This document shows positions 54,671 to 62,919 of a stretch of 64,000 nt of DNA, in pieces; position 1 is the first letter of the stretch; each line of letters begins with the position of its first letter. Origin of the DNA: Elizabethkingia argenteiflava (GTDB lineage: Bacteria > Bacteroidota > Bacteroidia > Flavobacteriales > Weeksellaceae); contig NZ_JAAABJ010000642.1 of assembly GCF_009904105.1 (NCBI RefSeq), positions 1 to 64,000 of the forward strand. Direction: 5' to 3'. Under the pieces are notes generated by a model, which did no database searches, had not been told where the DNA came from, and worked only from the letters and a program-made list of their open reading frames with translations. The translations under genes were made by a program, and so were the position numbers.

Positions 54671-56074
54671 ATGAATCAATTCGATGTAGCCGTTATAGGT
54701 TCGGGTCCTGGGGGATATGTTTCAGCAATTAGATGTGCACAATTGGGTTTTAAAACTGTAATTATAGAGAAATATGATAAACTGGGAGGTACTTGTCTTA
54801 ATGTAGGTTGTATTCCTTCTAAAGCTTTATTGGATTCATCTGAGCATTTTGAAAACGCAAAGCATAATTTTGCTGCCCATGGTATTAAAATCGATACCCC
54901 TAAAGTGGACCTCACACAAATGATTAACCGCAAAAATGAAGTTGTGGATCAGACGACCAAAGGAATTAATTTTCTAATGGATAAAAATAAGATCACTGTA
55001 TTACAGGGGAGGGCCAGTTTTGAATCGGCTACGGAAATTAAAATAACAAAAGAAGATGGTACTTCAGAGGTTATTGAAGCTAAAAATAGCATTATAGCAA
55101 CAGGTTCTAAGCCCTCTACATTGCCTTTTATTAATTTAGATAAAGAGAGAATAATCACGTCTACAGAAGCTTTAAATCTACAAGAAATACCAAAACACCT
55201 TATTGTTATAGGTGGAGGGGTTATTGGTCTTGAGCTAGGTTCTGTATATTTACGTTTAGGCAGCCAAGTTACTGTAGTCGAATATTTGGATAAAATTATT
55301 CCAGGAATGGATGCTACTTTATCTAAAGAGTTGCAGAAGACATTGAAAAAACAGGGGATGAAATTTATGCTGTCTACAGCGGTTTCCGGTGTAGAGAAAA
55401 ATGGGAAAACTGTAAGCGTAAGTGCAAAAGATAAAAAAGGTGAAGAAATTAATATTGAAGGAGATTACTGCTTAGTCTCGGTAGGACGCCGCCCTTATAC
55501 AGAAGGCTTAGGTCTTGAAAAGGCTGGAGTGGAACTCGATGAAAGAGGAAGAGTGAAAGTAAATGATCACTTACAAACCAATATCTCCAACATATACGCT
55601 ATTGGAGATGTCGTGAAAGGTGCTATGCTAGCCCATAAAGCAGAAGAAGAAGGCGTTTTTGTAGCGGAAACTTTAGCAGGCCAAAAACCTCATATCAATT
55701 ATAACCTGATTCCGGGGGTCGTTTATACATGGCCTGAAGTAGCAGGCGTAGGAAAAACAGAAGAACAATTAAAAGAAACAGGAGTAGCTTATAAAGTAGG
55801 TTCTTTTCCTATGCGCGCATTAGGACGTTCCCGCGCGAGTATGGATACCGACGGTCTTATTAAAATTTTGGTAGATGAAAAAACAGATGAAATTTTAGGC
55901 GTGCATATGATTGGAGCCAGGGCTGCCGATATGATTGCCGAGGCGGTGGTAGCTATGGAATTTCGTGCTTCGGCAGAGGATATCGCCAGAATTTCTCATG
56001 CTCACCCTACCTATACAGAGGCCATAAAAGAAGCCGCTTTAGATGCTACAGGCAAGCGGGCTATACACATGTAA
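54671..56074 (+). CDS. lpdA: dihydrolipoyl dehydrogenase
   Basis: 467 residues from the ATG at 54671, where MNQFDVAVIGSGPGGYVSAI begins; an upstream in-frame start (54587) would add 28 unrelated residues. FAD loop GSGPGG, redox cysteines C42 and C47 in GGTCLNVGCIPSK, NAD loop VIGGGVIGLELGSVYLRLG, AIGDVVKGAMLAHKAEEEG and the C-terminal HAHPTYTEA with the catalytic histidine. It re-oxidises lipoamide in pyruvate and 2-oxoglutarate dehydrogenases; no E1/E2 genes are adjacent. Confidence 0.96.
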   Translation: MNQFDVAVIGSGPGGYVSAIRCAQLGFKTVIIEKYDKLGGTCLNVGCIPSKALLDSSEHFENAKHNFAAHGIKIDTPKVDLTQMINRKNEVVDQTTKGINFLMDKNKITVLQGRASFESATEIKITKEDGTSEVIEAKNSIIATGSKPSTLPFINLDKERIITSTEALNLQEIPKHLIVIGGGVIGLELGSVYLRLGSQVTVVEYLDKIIPGMDATLSKELQKTLKKQGMKFMLSTAVSGVEKNGKTVSVSAKDKKGEEINIEGDYCLVSVGRRPYTEGLGLEKAGVELDERGRVKVNDHLQTNISNIYAIGDVVKGAMLAHKAEEEGVFVAETLAGQKPHINYNLIPGVVYTWPEVAGVGKTEEQLKETGVAYKVGSFPMRALGRSRASMDTDGLIKILVDEKTDEILGVHMIGARAADMIAEAVVAMEFRASAEDIARISHAHPTYTEAIKEAALDATGKRAIHM

Positions 56075-56100
56075 AGTAAAATCCTGAAAGGTGAAAATAA

Positions 56101-56130
56101 AAAAAAGCGATCACTCTTGATCGCTTTTTT
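56101..56130 (+). terminator. lpdA terminator
   Basis: AAAAAAGCGATCA pairs with TGATCGCTTTTTT around a CTCT loop, 27 bases after the lpdA stop. Confidence 0.9.
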
Positions 56131-56173
56131 ACTTTAGTAGCATAATAAAATTTTACTTCGCTAAATAAAAGCC

Positions 56174-56181
56174 TATTTTTG
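56174..56181 (+). promoter_or_regulatory. -7 box for cvfB (TATTTTTG)
   Basis: TATTTTTG, 12 bases before the ATG at 56194, predicting a very short leader. Confidence 0.5.
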
Positions 56182-56193
56182 TAAAAAAATAGT

Positions 56194-57021
56194 ATGCAAA
56201 TAGGAAAGAGCCAATACCTAAAAGTTTCCAGAAAGTCAGAAGCAGGGTTTTACTTAAAGGATGAATCGGGGAATGAAGTTTTTCTTTCTAAACTTTTTGC
56301 CGAAGCAGATACCGAAGTCGGAGACGATGTACAAGTATTTATTTACCAGGAAGAGGGGGAGCTAAAAGCGACCACGGAAACTCCTTTTTGTGAAGTAGAT
56401 CAATATGCTGTACTCCGTGCGGTGCAGACCTTACCCAGTGGTGCTTTTATGGATTGGGGGATTATCAAAGATTTATTTATACCTTATAAACAGCAGAAAG
56501 GTAAAATCGTAGAAGATAAAAAATATCTGGTATACGTATACATTAATGAAGAAACCGGACTGATTACTGGAACTACGAAATTTAAGCGCAATCCACAATA
56601 TACCCATATCGATCTTAAAAAAGGGCAGAAAGTAGATTTAATATTAATGAACGAAACAGAATTAGGATGGAATGTAGTCATTAACCAGCAATATATTGGA
56701 TTAATCTACAGTTCTGATGTTTACAAAAAGTTATATCCCCTCAATGAAGAAGTAGGCTATATCAAATCGATTCGAGAGGATGGAAAAATAGATGTCAGCC
56801 TCCAACCTGATGGTTTTGAAAATATAGATAACTTCCGTCAAAGTGTTTTGGACGCGTTGGAAGAAAATGGCGGCTTACTTTACTTATCCGATCAATCTTC
56901 TCCAGAAGAAATAAAGAATGAACTCCACATGAGTAAAAAGAATTTTAAAAAGGCCATTGGAGGTCTCTATAAAGATCAAATTATTGAAATTTTGGAAGAT
57001 AAAATCAGACTTAAACACTAA
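56194..57021 (+). CDS. cvfB: CvfB-like S1 RNA-binding protein
   Basis: 275 residues. Tandem S1-like domains: LKVSRKSEAGFYLKDESGNE with VFLSKLF, AVLRAVQTLPSGAFMDWGII with DLFIPYKQQ, and LGWNVVINQQYIGLIYSSDV. A C-terminal winged helix (SPEEIKNELHMSKKNFKKAI) completes the CvfB/YitL layout. The family binds RNA and influences virulence or stress gene expression in Gram-positives; its role in flavobacteria is not known. Own promoter and terminator. Confidence 0.88.
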   Translation: MQIGKSQYLKVSRKSEAGFYLKDESGNEVFLSKLFAEADTEVGDDVQVFIYQEEGELKATTETPFCEVDQYAVLRAVQTLPSGAFMDWGIIKDLFIPYKQQKGKIVEDKKYLVYVYINEETGLITGTTKFKRNPQYTHIDLKKGQKVDLILMNETELGWNVVINQQYIGLIYSSDVYKKLYPLNEEVGYIKSIREDGKIDVSLQPDGFENIDNFRQSVLDALEENGGLLYLSDQSSPEEIKNELHMSKKNFKKAIGGLYKDQIIEILEDKIRLKH

Positions 57022-57110
57022 TTTAATTCCAGATCCATTCTTAAGGACTAGAGAACAACATAGAGTTTCCGGAATAGGGAGCTAAATGTAAAACAAAATT
57101 TAAAATTATC

Positions 57111-57134
57111 AAACCACAGTTTAAACTGTGGTTT
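57111..57134. terminator. terminator between cvfB and yggS
   Basis: AAACCACAGTTTAAACTGTGGTTT is a 24-base perfect palindrome (12-base arms) between the convergent genes, followed by GAGTTTTTA on the plus strand. Confidence 0.85.
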
Positions 57135-57155
57135 GAGTTTTTATAATGAAAATCA

Positions 57156-57821
57156 TCAAGGGTTAAAAGTTTGTTTTCTTATTCCAAAAATTGAAGAGCC
57201 TATTCTTACCGAAGTAGCTCCGCATTCAATGGCTAAGAGATAATCTCCACTCATTCCTATAGAGAGGGTTTCTAATGGTTTTTGTGTAGATAGCTGGTCG
57301 AAGAGATGTTTTAGAAATAAAAATTCCCGACGTGTTTTTTCACAATCCTCTGTTAAGGTCCCAATCCCCATAAGACCGGTGATGGAGATATTTGTGAAAT
57401 GACCTTGAAGATATTTAAAAAAAACTTCCTTAGCCTCGGAGACTTCCATACCTGTTTTAGAGTCTTCTTCTGCAATTTTTACTTGAAGTAATACTTTTAT
57501 AATGCGCTGGTGCTTAATAGCTTGTTTGTTTATTTCTATCAAAAGTTTTTCGGAGTCTACACTCTCTATAGTATCTACAAAGCCAGCTATATATTTTACC
57601 TTATTGGTTTGGAGGTGCCCAATTAAATGCCATTTTATATCATCAGGTAATAAAGCTTGTTTGGTCACCATTTCCTGAACTTTATTTTCTCCAAAAACAC
57701 GTTGTCCCAACTCGTATACTTGCCTGATAGTTTCTACAGGATGGTTTTTAGATACGGCAACTAAAGTGACTTTAGGGGGTATATTTTCTATAATTTCTTT
57801 GTAATTCTTTGCTATAAACAT
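57156..57821 (-). CDS. YggS family PLP homeostasis protein
   Basis: 221 residues, a single alanine-racemase-like barrel. K25 in VAVSKNHP binds PLP; FGENKVQEM, WHLIGHLQTNKVKYI and GLMGIGT are family signatures, and SIGMSGDYLLAIECGATSVR with IGSSIFG closes the phosphate site. The protein buffers pyridoxal phosphate and has no racemase activity. It follows the 63-residue gene and the sirtuin on the same strand. Confidence 0.94.
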   Translation of the reverse strand: MFIAKNYKEIIENIPPKVTLVAVSKNHPVETIRQVYELGQRVFGENKVQEMVTKQALLPDDIKWHLIGHLQTNKVKYIAGFVDTIESVDSEKLLIEINKQAIKHQRIIKVLLQVKIAEEDSKTGMEVSEAKEVFFKYLQGHFTNISITGLMGIGTLTEDCEKTRREFLFLKHLFDQLSTQKPLETLSIGMSGDYLLAIECGATSVRIGSSIFGIRKQTFNP

Positions 57822-57842
57822 GGTTAATCTTTATGTTTCAAA

Positions 57843-58034
57843 TTATTCTTTTTTGAAAGTACCGCTCCAAAAGTCAAGTCTGTAAAAAACTTTCTCTAAG
57901 GTTGATATTTTCTCCAAATGTAAAGCTATTTTATCCTCATTTAAATAGAGTTCCGTATTTAGGCTATATAAACCTTCCATGCAGAACCAATCAAGAGGAA
58001 CCGAATATTGGATGTTCAAAATTACCGAAAGCAA
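57843..58034 (-). CDS. small uncharacterised protein downstream of the sirtuin
   Basis: 63 residues if a TTG at 58034 starts it, or 45 residues from the ATG at 57980. The text is protein-like throughout (SVPLDWFCMEGLYSLNTELY, DKIALHLEKISTLEKVFYRL) and keeps the frame of the sirtuin, beginning 5 codons beyond its stop. It could be an independent small gene or a former C-terminal extension of the sirtuin cut off by a stop. Function unknown. Confidence 0.45.
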   Translation of the reverse strand: MLSVILNIQYSVPLDWFCMEGLYSLNTELYLNEDKIALHLEKISTLEKVFYRLDFWSGTFKKE

Positions 58035-58049
58035 AAATTTAAAACAAGT

Positions 58050-58733
58050 TTATCGTTCGGAAATTATAATATCCCTAAACAATTTCATTCCTTTAGTAGC
58101 CGAAGTTTTGAAGAAATTATTGGCAGATGTCAGGTGTTCATCTAAATGTGGGTCTATCACAAAAACTTGGCAATATTCAGGGATATAGTGCATTAAAGAG
58201 GCCGCAGGGTAGACCTGTAAGCTAGTGCCCACTATTAATAAAATATTTGCCATAGATGTTATATTGATAGCTTTATCCATTTCAGGTACCATTTCACCAA
58301 ACCACACAATATGAGGTCGCAGTTGTGTCCCTTCCTCATCTTGATCACCCCAGTTTAGATCTTCTTCCCAGGGGATAATTTTATTTTCATTGTTCACAGG
58401 TCTTACTTTTTTAAGCTCTCCATGTAAATGGAGTACCTTTTGAGAACCAGCTCTTTCATGCAGATCATCTACATTTTGAGTGATAATGTGAATATCAAAA
58501 TCTTGTTGAAGGGCTGCCAGAATATAATGAGCTTCGTTAGGGGTGACTTCTTTCAGCTGCTTTCTGCGCAGGTTATAAAAATCCAATACCTTTTGTGGAT
58601 TTCTTAAAAATCCTTCAGGGCTAGCCACTTCTTCAATAGAGTGATTTTCCCACAACCCGTTAGAATCCCGAAATGTTTTAATTCCGCTTTCAGCACTGAT
58701 TCCCGCACCCGATAACACGACTATTTTTTTCAT
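58050..58733 (-). CDS. cobB: sirtuin, NAD-dependent protein deacylase
   Basis: 227 residues. NAD-binding GAGISAESGIKTFRDSNGLW, QNVDDLHERAG, catalytic histidine in LHLHGEL, HIVWFGEMVPE and VGTSLQVYPAASL. The YxxR motif (YNLRRKQL) marks class III sirtuins, which remove succinyl and malonyl groups from lysine. After the HGEL motif, where zinc-binding CxxC pairs normally stand, the sequence is KKVRPVNNENKIIPWEEDLN with no cysteine, so the structural zinc site is missing. The symbol is by analogy. Confidence 0.9.
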   Translation of the reverse strand: MKKIVVLSGAGISAESGIKTFRDSNGLWENHSIEEVASPEGFLRNPQKVLDFYNLRRKQLKEVTPNEAHYILAALQQDFDIHIITQNVDDLHERAGSQKVLHLHGELKKVRPVNNENKIIPWEEDLNWGDQDEEGTQLRPHIVWFGEMVPEMDKAINITSMANILLIVGTSLQVYPAASLMHYIPEYCQVFVIDPHLDEHLTSANNFFKTSATKGMKLFRDIIISER

Positions 58734-58753
58734 GATTTATTACAATAAATATA

Positions 58754-58777
58754 AAAAGCCGAAAATTTTCGGCTTTT
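58754..58777 (-). terminator. terminator of the acyl-CoA ligase gene
   Basis: AAAAGCCGAAAATTTTCGGCTTTT, a perfect 24-base palindrome, 9 bases past the stop of the ligase gene and before the sirtuin start. Confidence 0.85.
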
Positions 58778-58785
58778 GTTTCTTT

Positions 58786-60555
58786 TTAATGATAATCATA
58801 AATTTTATTATACAAATCAATAAAAAATTCTTTTATAGCTTTGCGTTTTAGCTTTAAGGTAGGTGTCAGAAGTCCATTTTCAATACTCCATACCATAGGT
58901 GTCAGTTCAAATTTCTTAATTTGCTCCCATTGGCCGAGCTGTTTATTGAGTTTTTCCACTTCCTTTTGGATACGTTTGATCACTTTTTCATTATTGCAGA
59001 TATCTTCATAGGTATTGCCGATATGATAAGCTTTTCTTGCTGCCCAGGCTTTTAAAAAATCAAACTCAGGTTGAATAAGAGCCGCCGGCATTTTTTCTCC
59101 ATCGCCAATCACAATAATCTGTTCAATAAATTTAGAAGCTTTGGCCATATTCTCAATTAACTGAGGCGCAATATATTTTCCACCCGAAGTTTTAAAAATT
59201 TCTTTCTTTCTATCGGTAATTTTTAAAAAACCTTCTCCATCTATATGGCCAATATCACCCGTTTTAAAATAGCCATCCTCTGTAAATGCTTCTTTAGTTT
59301 TCTCTTCATCCAGGTAATACCCCTTAAATACAGAAGCACCTTTTACTAAAATTTCACCATCTTCAGCAATTTTAAGTTTAAGATTTTCAAGAGGTATTCC
59401 TACCGTACCAAATTTTAGATTTTTAAGACTATTTACCGATATAACTGGAGAAGTCTCTGTAAGTCCATAGCCTTCTAGAATAGGAATTCCGGCGCCATAA
59501 AAAATTCTATTTAGGCGTGGAGATAAAGCCGCAGATCCACAAATAAGAGCTATAAGATTTCCGCCCAAGCCTTCTCTCCATTTTTTGAAAACCAACTGAT
59601 CGGCAATCCAGCCTTTTATTCCAATATTTTTTCCGATTTCGTAGTTTTCGATTAACGCTAATGACCAATGGAAAATTTTGGATTTTATTCCGCCTGCATT
59701 TACACCAGTATTGTATATTTTATCGTATACTTTTTCTACCATACGCGGAACTACCGTCATAAAATGCGGTTTTACTTCTTTTATATTATCTCCTACTTTT
59801 TCTATACTTTCCGCAAAATAAATAGAATATCCATTGTACAGATAAAAATAGAGGAGCATACGTTCAAAAACATGGCACAGCGGTAAAAAACTAAATGCTC
59901 TTATATGCTTATAATCTAGTTTGGTTTCAGGCAGTCTGGGTATAGAATTCAGTACATTCGATATAATATTCTCATGGGTGAGTGCTACTCCTTTGGGATG
60001 ACCTGTCGTACCAGAGGTATAGATAAGAGTTGCAATATCATCTGTTTTAATAGTATTGGTAATATCTTCGATTTCGCTTTGGGTACTATCCTCCTCTCCC
60101 AAATCCAGGATCTCCTTCCAGTTAGCAACTCCTTTTATATCCTCAAAACTGAAGATGCCCATTAAACTTTTAATTTTAGGCTGTATAGAGATCAATTTAT
60201 TATAAAGTTCCTCATTCGATACAAAACAATATTTAATTTCTGCATTGTTAAAAATATATTCATACCCCTCTTCACTGATCGTAGGATATACAGGTACGCT
60301 GATGACGCCGATTTGAGAAAGCCCAATATCCATAATAACCCATTCCGTCCTATTATTATGCGAGATGAGACCTATTTTATCTCCAGGCTTAATACCGAGT
60401 TTTATTAAACCTCTCGACATTTTATTGGCTTGCGCTATGTAATATTGTGTAGAGGCCTTTACCCATTCTCCATTTATTTTCATCGCAAACATATCTTCTT
60501 TAGGATATCGCTTTAGTGCATTATGTGCCAAATCAAAAAGTCGTTTTATTGCCAT
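58786..60555 (-). CDS. long-chain fatty-acid--CoA ligase
   Basis: 589 residues from the ATG at 60555 (MAIKRLFDLAHNALKRYPKE); an upstream in-frame start at 60609 adds 18 residues without family support. Adenylate-forming motifs: TLIYTSGTTGHPKGVALTHE, FLPLCHVFERM, LEGYGLTETSPVIS, YFKTGDIGHIDGEGFLKITD with RKKEIFKTSGGKYIAPQ, and a C-terminal region ending LKLKRKAIKEFF. It activates fatty acids to acyl-CoA. The acyl-CoA dehydrogenase is divergent, 117 bases away, which suggests joint use in beta-oxidation. Confidence 0.93.
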   Translation of the reverse strand: MAIKRLFDLAHNALKRYPKEDMFAMKINGEWVKASTQYYIAQANKMSRGLIKLGIKPGDKIGLISHNNRTEWVIMDIGLSQIGVISVPVYPTISEEGYEYIFNNAEIKYCFVSNEELYNKLISIQPKIKSLMGIFSFEDIKGVANWKEILDLGEEDSTQSEIEDITNTIKTDDIATLIYTSGTTGHPKGVALTHENIISNVLNSIPRLPETKLDYKHIRAFSFLPLCHVFERMLLYFYLYNGYSIYFAESIEKVGDNIKEVKPHFMTVVPRMVEKVYDKIYNTGVNAGGIKSKIFHWSLALIENYEIGKNIGIKGWIADQLVFKKWREGLGGNLIALICGSAALSPRLNRIFYGAGIPILEGYGLTETSPVISVNSLKNLKFGTVGIPLENLKLKIAEDGEILVKGASVFKGYYLDEEKTKEAFTEDGYFKTGDIGHIDGEGFLKITDRKKEIFKTSGGKYIAPQLIENMAKASKFIEQIIVIGDGEKMPAALIQPEFDFLKAWAARKAYHIGNTYEDICNNEKVIKRIQKEVEKLNKQLGQWEQIKKFELTPMVWSIENGLLTPTLKLKRKAIKEFFIDLYNKIYDYH

Positions 60556-60672
60556 AATATAAAATTTTAGGGGTGTTCGTAAAGATAAAATATTTATTCT
60601 TTCTATCAAAAATTATTTTTTTAATGATTTTTTTAAAAATTGTATTTTTACGAAAAATAACTTTATAATAAT

Positions 60673-61812
60673 ATGGATTTTAACTTTTCAGAAGAACAAC
60701 TGATGATTCAGCAAGCCGCTAGGGATTTCGCACAAAATGAACTTCTCCCTGGTGTTATCGAAAGAGATAACCTTCAAAAATTTCCCAAAGAGCAGGTAAA
60801 AAAAATGGGAGAGATGGGATTGATGGGAATGATGATAGATCCCAAATATGGAGGAGCGGGAATGGATAGTATTTCTTATGTATTGGCATTAGAAGAGATT
60901 TCGAAAATAGATGCTTCTGCAGGAGTTATTATGTCTGTTAATAATTCTCTTGTATGTGCGGGTTTAGAACGGTTTGCGAGTGAAAAACAGAAGCAAAAAT
61001 ATCTTGTTCCCTTAGCTCAGGGGAAGGTAATCGGAGCTTTTTGCCTGTCCGAGCCTGAAGCGGGATCGGACGCTACTTCCCAGAGGACCACAGCTGAAGA
61101 TAAAGGTGAGTATTATTTGTTGAATGGTACTAAAAACTGGATCACCAACGGTGCGACAGCTACCTACTATATAGTCATTGCTCAGACTTATCCCGAGAAG
61201 GGGCATAAGGGTATTAATGCCTTTATCGTTGAAAAAGGATGGGAGGGTTTTGTGATAGGAAATAAAGAAGACAAACTAGGTATTAGAGGTAGTGATACCC
61301 ATTCTCTGATGTTTACAGATGTTAAAGTCCCTAAGGAAAATAGAATAGGAGAAGATGGTTTCGGATTTAAATTTGCTATGGCGGTGCTCAATGGTGGTAG
61401 AATAGGCATCGCATCTCAGGCTTTAGGAATTGCTTCTGGAGCTTATGAACGGGCTTTAAAATATGCAAAGGAGAGAAAAGCGTTCGGTACCGAAATCATT
61501 AACCATCAAGCTATTGCTTTTAAATTAGCGGATATGCATGTGAATATTACAGCAGCCAGGATGCTATGTTTTAAAGCAGCTGTAGAAAAAGATTTGGGAA
61601 AAGATATTTCAGAAAGTGGGGCTATGGCAAAATTATACGCTTCCAAAACCGCCATGGAAACTACCGTAGAAGCAGTACAAATTCACGGAGGATATGGCTA
61701 TGTAAAAGAATATCATGTTGAACGCTTAATGCGGGATGCTAAAATCACTCAGATTTATGAAGGGACTTCAGAAATACAGAAAATTGTGATCTCTAGGTCT
61801 ATTGCACAATAA
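60673..61812 (+). CDS. acyl-CoA dehydrogenase
   Basis: 379 residues, the short/medium-chain length. Family text: LDFNFSEEQL-like start (MDFNFSEEQLMIQQAARDFA), FCLSEPEAGSDATSQRT, LNGTKNWITNGATATYYIV, LGIRGSDTH, IHGGYGYVKEYHVERLMRDA and IYEGTSEIQK with the likely catalytic base E363. It oxidises acyl-CoA to trans-2-enoyl-CoA, passing electrons to ETF. Divergent from the acyl-CoA ligase. Confidence 0.94.
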   Translation: MDFNFSEEQLMIQQAARDFAQNELLPGVIERDNLQKFPKEQVKKMGEMGLMGMMIDPKYGGAGMDSISYVLALEEISKIDASAGVIMSVNNSLVCAGLERFASEKQKQKYLVPLAQGKVIGAFCLSEPEAGSDATSQRTTAEDKGEYYLLNGTKNWITNGATATYYIVIAQTYPEKGHKGINAFIVEKGWEGFVIGNKEDKLGIRGSDTHSLMFTDVKVPKENRIGEDGFGFKFAMAVLNGGRIGIASQALGIASGAYERALKYAKERKAFGTEIINHQAIAFKLADMHVNITAARMLCFKAAVEKDLGKDISESGAMAKLYASKTAMETTVEAVQIHGGYGYVKEYHVERLMRDAKITQIYEGTSEIQKIVISRSIAQ

Positions 61813-62090
61813 TTTTCATCAACTTTAATACACGACCATTTCAGAAGTTATTTATGAAAAAAACAAAAAGTTATGATTTTAAGGGATGAATTTTAATTTT
61901 CTGTAGAGCAGGAGATCATATTCATACTAATTTACTATCAAACCGGATCCGAAAATATTAGTATTTATAGGCGAATCTTGTAAACTCTTTAGGAGGGGCT
62001 ATTTTTATTCTCAGTATAATTTTATTTTTGCGATAGCGTAAACTTTAATTAAAACTATCAGCGTTTTCTATAATCTTCTTCATCTTTTTG

Positions 62091-62098
62091 TAGTTTTG
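62091..62098 (+). promoter_or_regulatory. -7 box directly before the methyltransferase gene (TAGTTTTG)
   Basis: TAGTTTTG is followed by TCGG and the ATG at 62103. The 4-base spacing equals that at holB and corA and predicts a leaderless mRNA. Confidence 0.6.
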
Positions 62099-62102
62099 TC
62101 GG

Positions 62103-62813
62103 ATGAAAGATTTAATGGGAAGAGCGATATGGGATTATTTTCATGGTGAAAATCCACAGGATATACAAACAGAGACTTCTATTTCAGATCTGGATGAACT
62201 ACCCATCGCTTATTTATTCCGTAGTTTTAATGAGATGAACGCTATCGAAAGAAAGGCTCTTGAATTATCTACAGGCAGTATATTGGATGTGGGGGCAGGA
62301 GCAGGAGGGCATAGCCTTTATTTACAGAATGAAAGAAATAAAGAGGTAACCGCTCTTGATATTTCCCCTAAAGCGATTGAGATTTGCAAAAAGAGAGGGA
62401 TAAAAAATACCATATGCACCCCTATACTCGACTACTATGGGCAAACTTTTGATACTATCTTACTCTTAATGAATGGAACGGGTATTTTTGAGTGCCTGAC
62501 GAAAATAGATGTTTATTTTCATAAGTTAAGCGCTCTGCTAAATCCTTATGGTCAGATCCTAATTGATGGAACAGATATCCTGTATATGTATGACAGGGAT
62601 GAGGATGGAGGGGTTTTTATTCCTGCGGAAGCTTATTATGGAGAGCTGGACTATATTGTACACTATAAGGGAGAAACGGAAGAGCCTATAAAATGGTTGT
62701 ATCTGGATTTTGAAACCCTAAGAAATGTTGCGGTCCACCATGGTTTTTTAGTAGAAAAATTAATTCAAGAACAGGACTCATATCTAGCGAGATTGACACG
62801 GATAAACCCATAG
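62103..62813 (+). CDS. class I SAM-dependent methyltransferase
   Basis: 236 residues. Motif I ILDVGAGAGGHSLYL, post-I VTALDISPKAIEICKKRG, motif II FDTILLLMNGTGIF and motif III LLNPYGQILIDGTDI give the Rossmann methyltransferase core. The N-terminal DYFHGENPQDIQTETS segment and the DILYMYDRDEDGGV region are seen in a conserved flavobacterial subgroup of unknown substrate. Single gene between its own promoter and a terminator shared with metG. Confidence 0.88.
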   Translation: MKDLMGRAIWDYFHGENPQDIQTETSISDLDELPIAYLFRSFNEMNAIERKALELSTGSILDVGAGAGGHSLYLQNERNKEVTALDISPKAIEICKKRGIKNTICTPILDYYGQTFDTILLLMNGTGIFECLTKIDVYFHKLSALLNPYGQILIDGTDILYMYDRDEDGGVFIPAEAYYGELDYIVHYKGETEEPIKWLYLDFETLRNVAVHHGFLVEKLIQEQDSYLARLTRINP

Positions 62814-62858
62814 TTTTATAGACCATTTATAAATAGGGCAGGATAGAGAGAGCATATA

Positions 62859-62893
62859 AAAAAAGATTTTGGAGAATTTTCCAAAATCTTTTT
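62859..62893. terminator. bidirectional terminator between the methyltransferase gene and metG
   Basis: AAAAAGATTTTGGA pairs with TCCAAAATCTTTTT around a short loop; T runs stand on both sides. Confidence 0.88.
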
Positions 62894-62919
62894 ATTTTTT
62901 TAAGTTGTAATAAGCTAGT

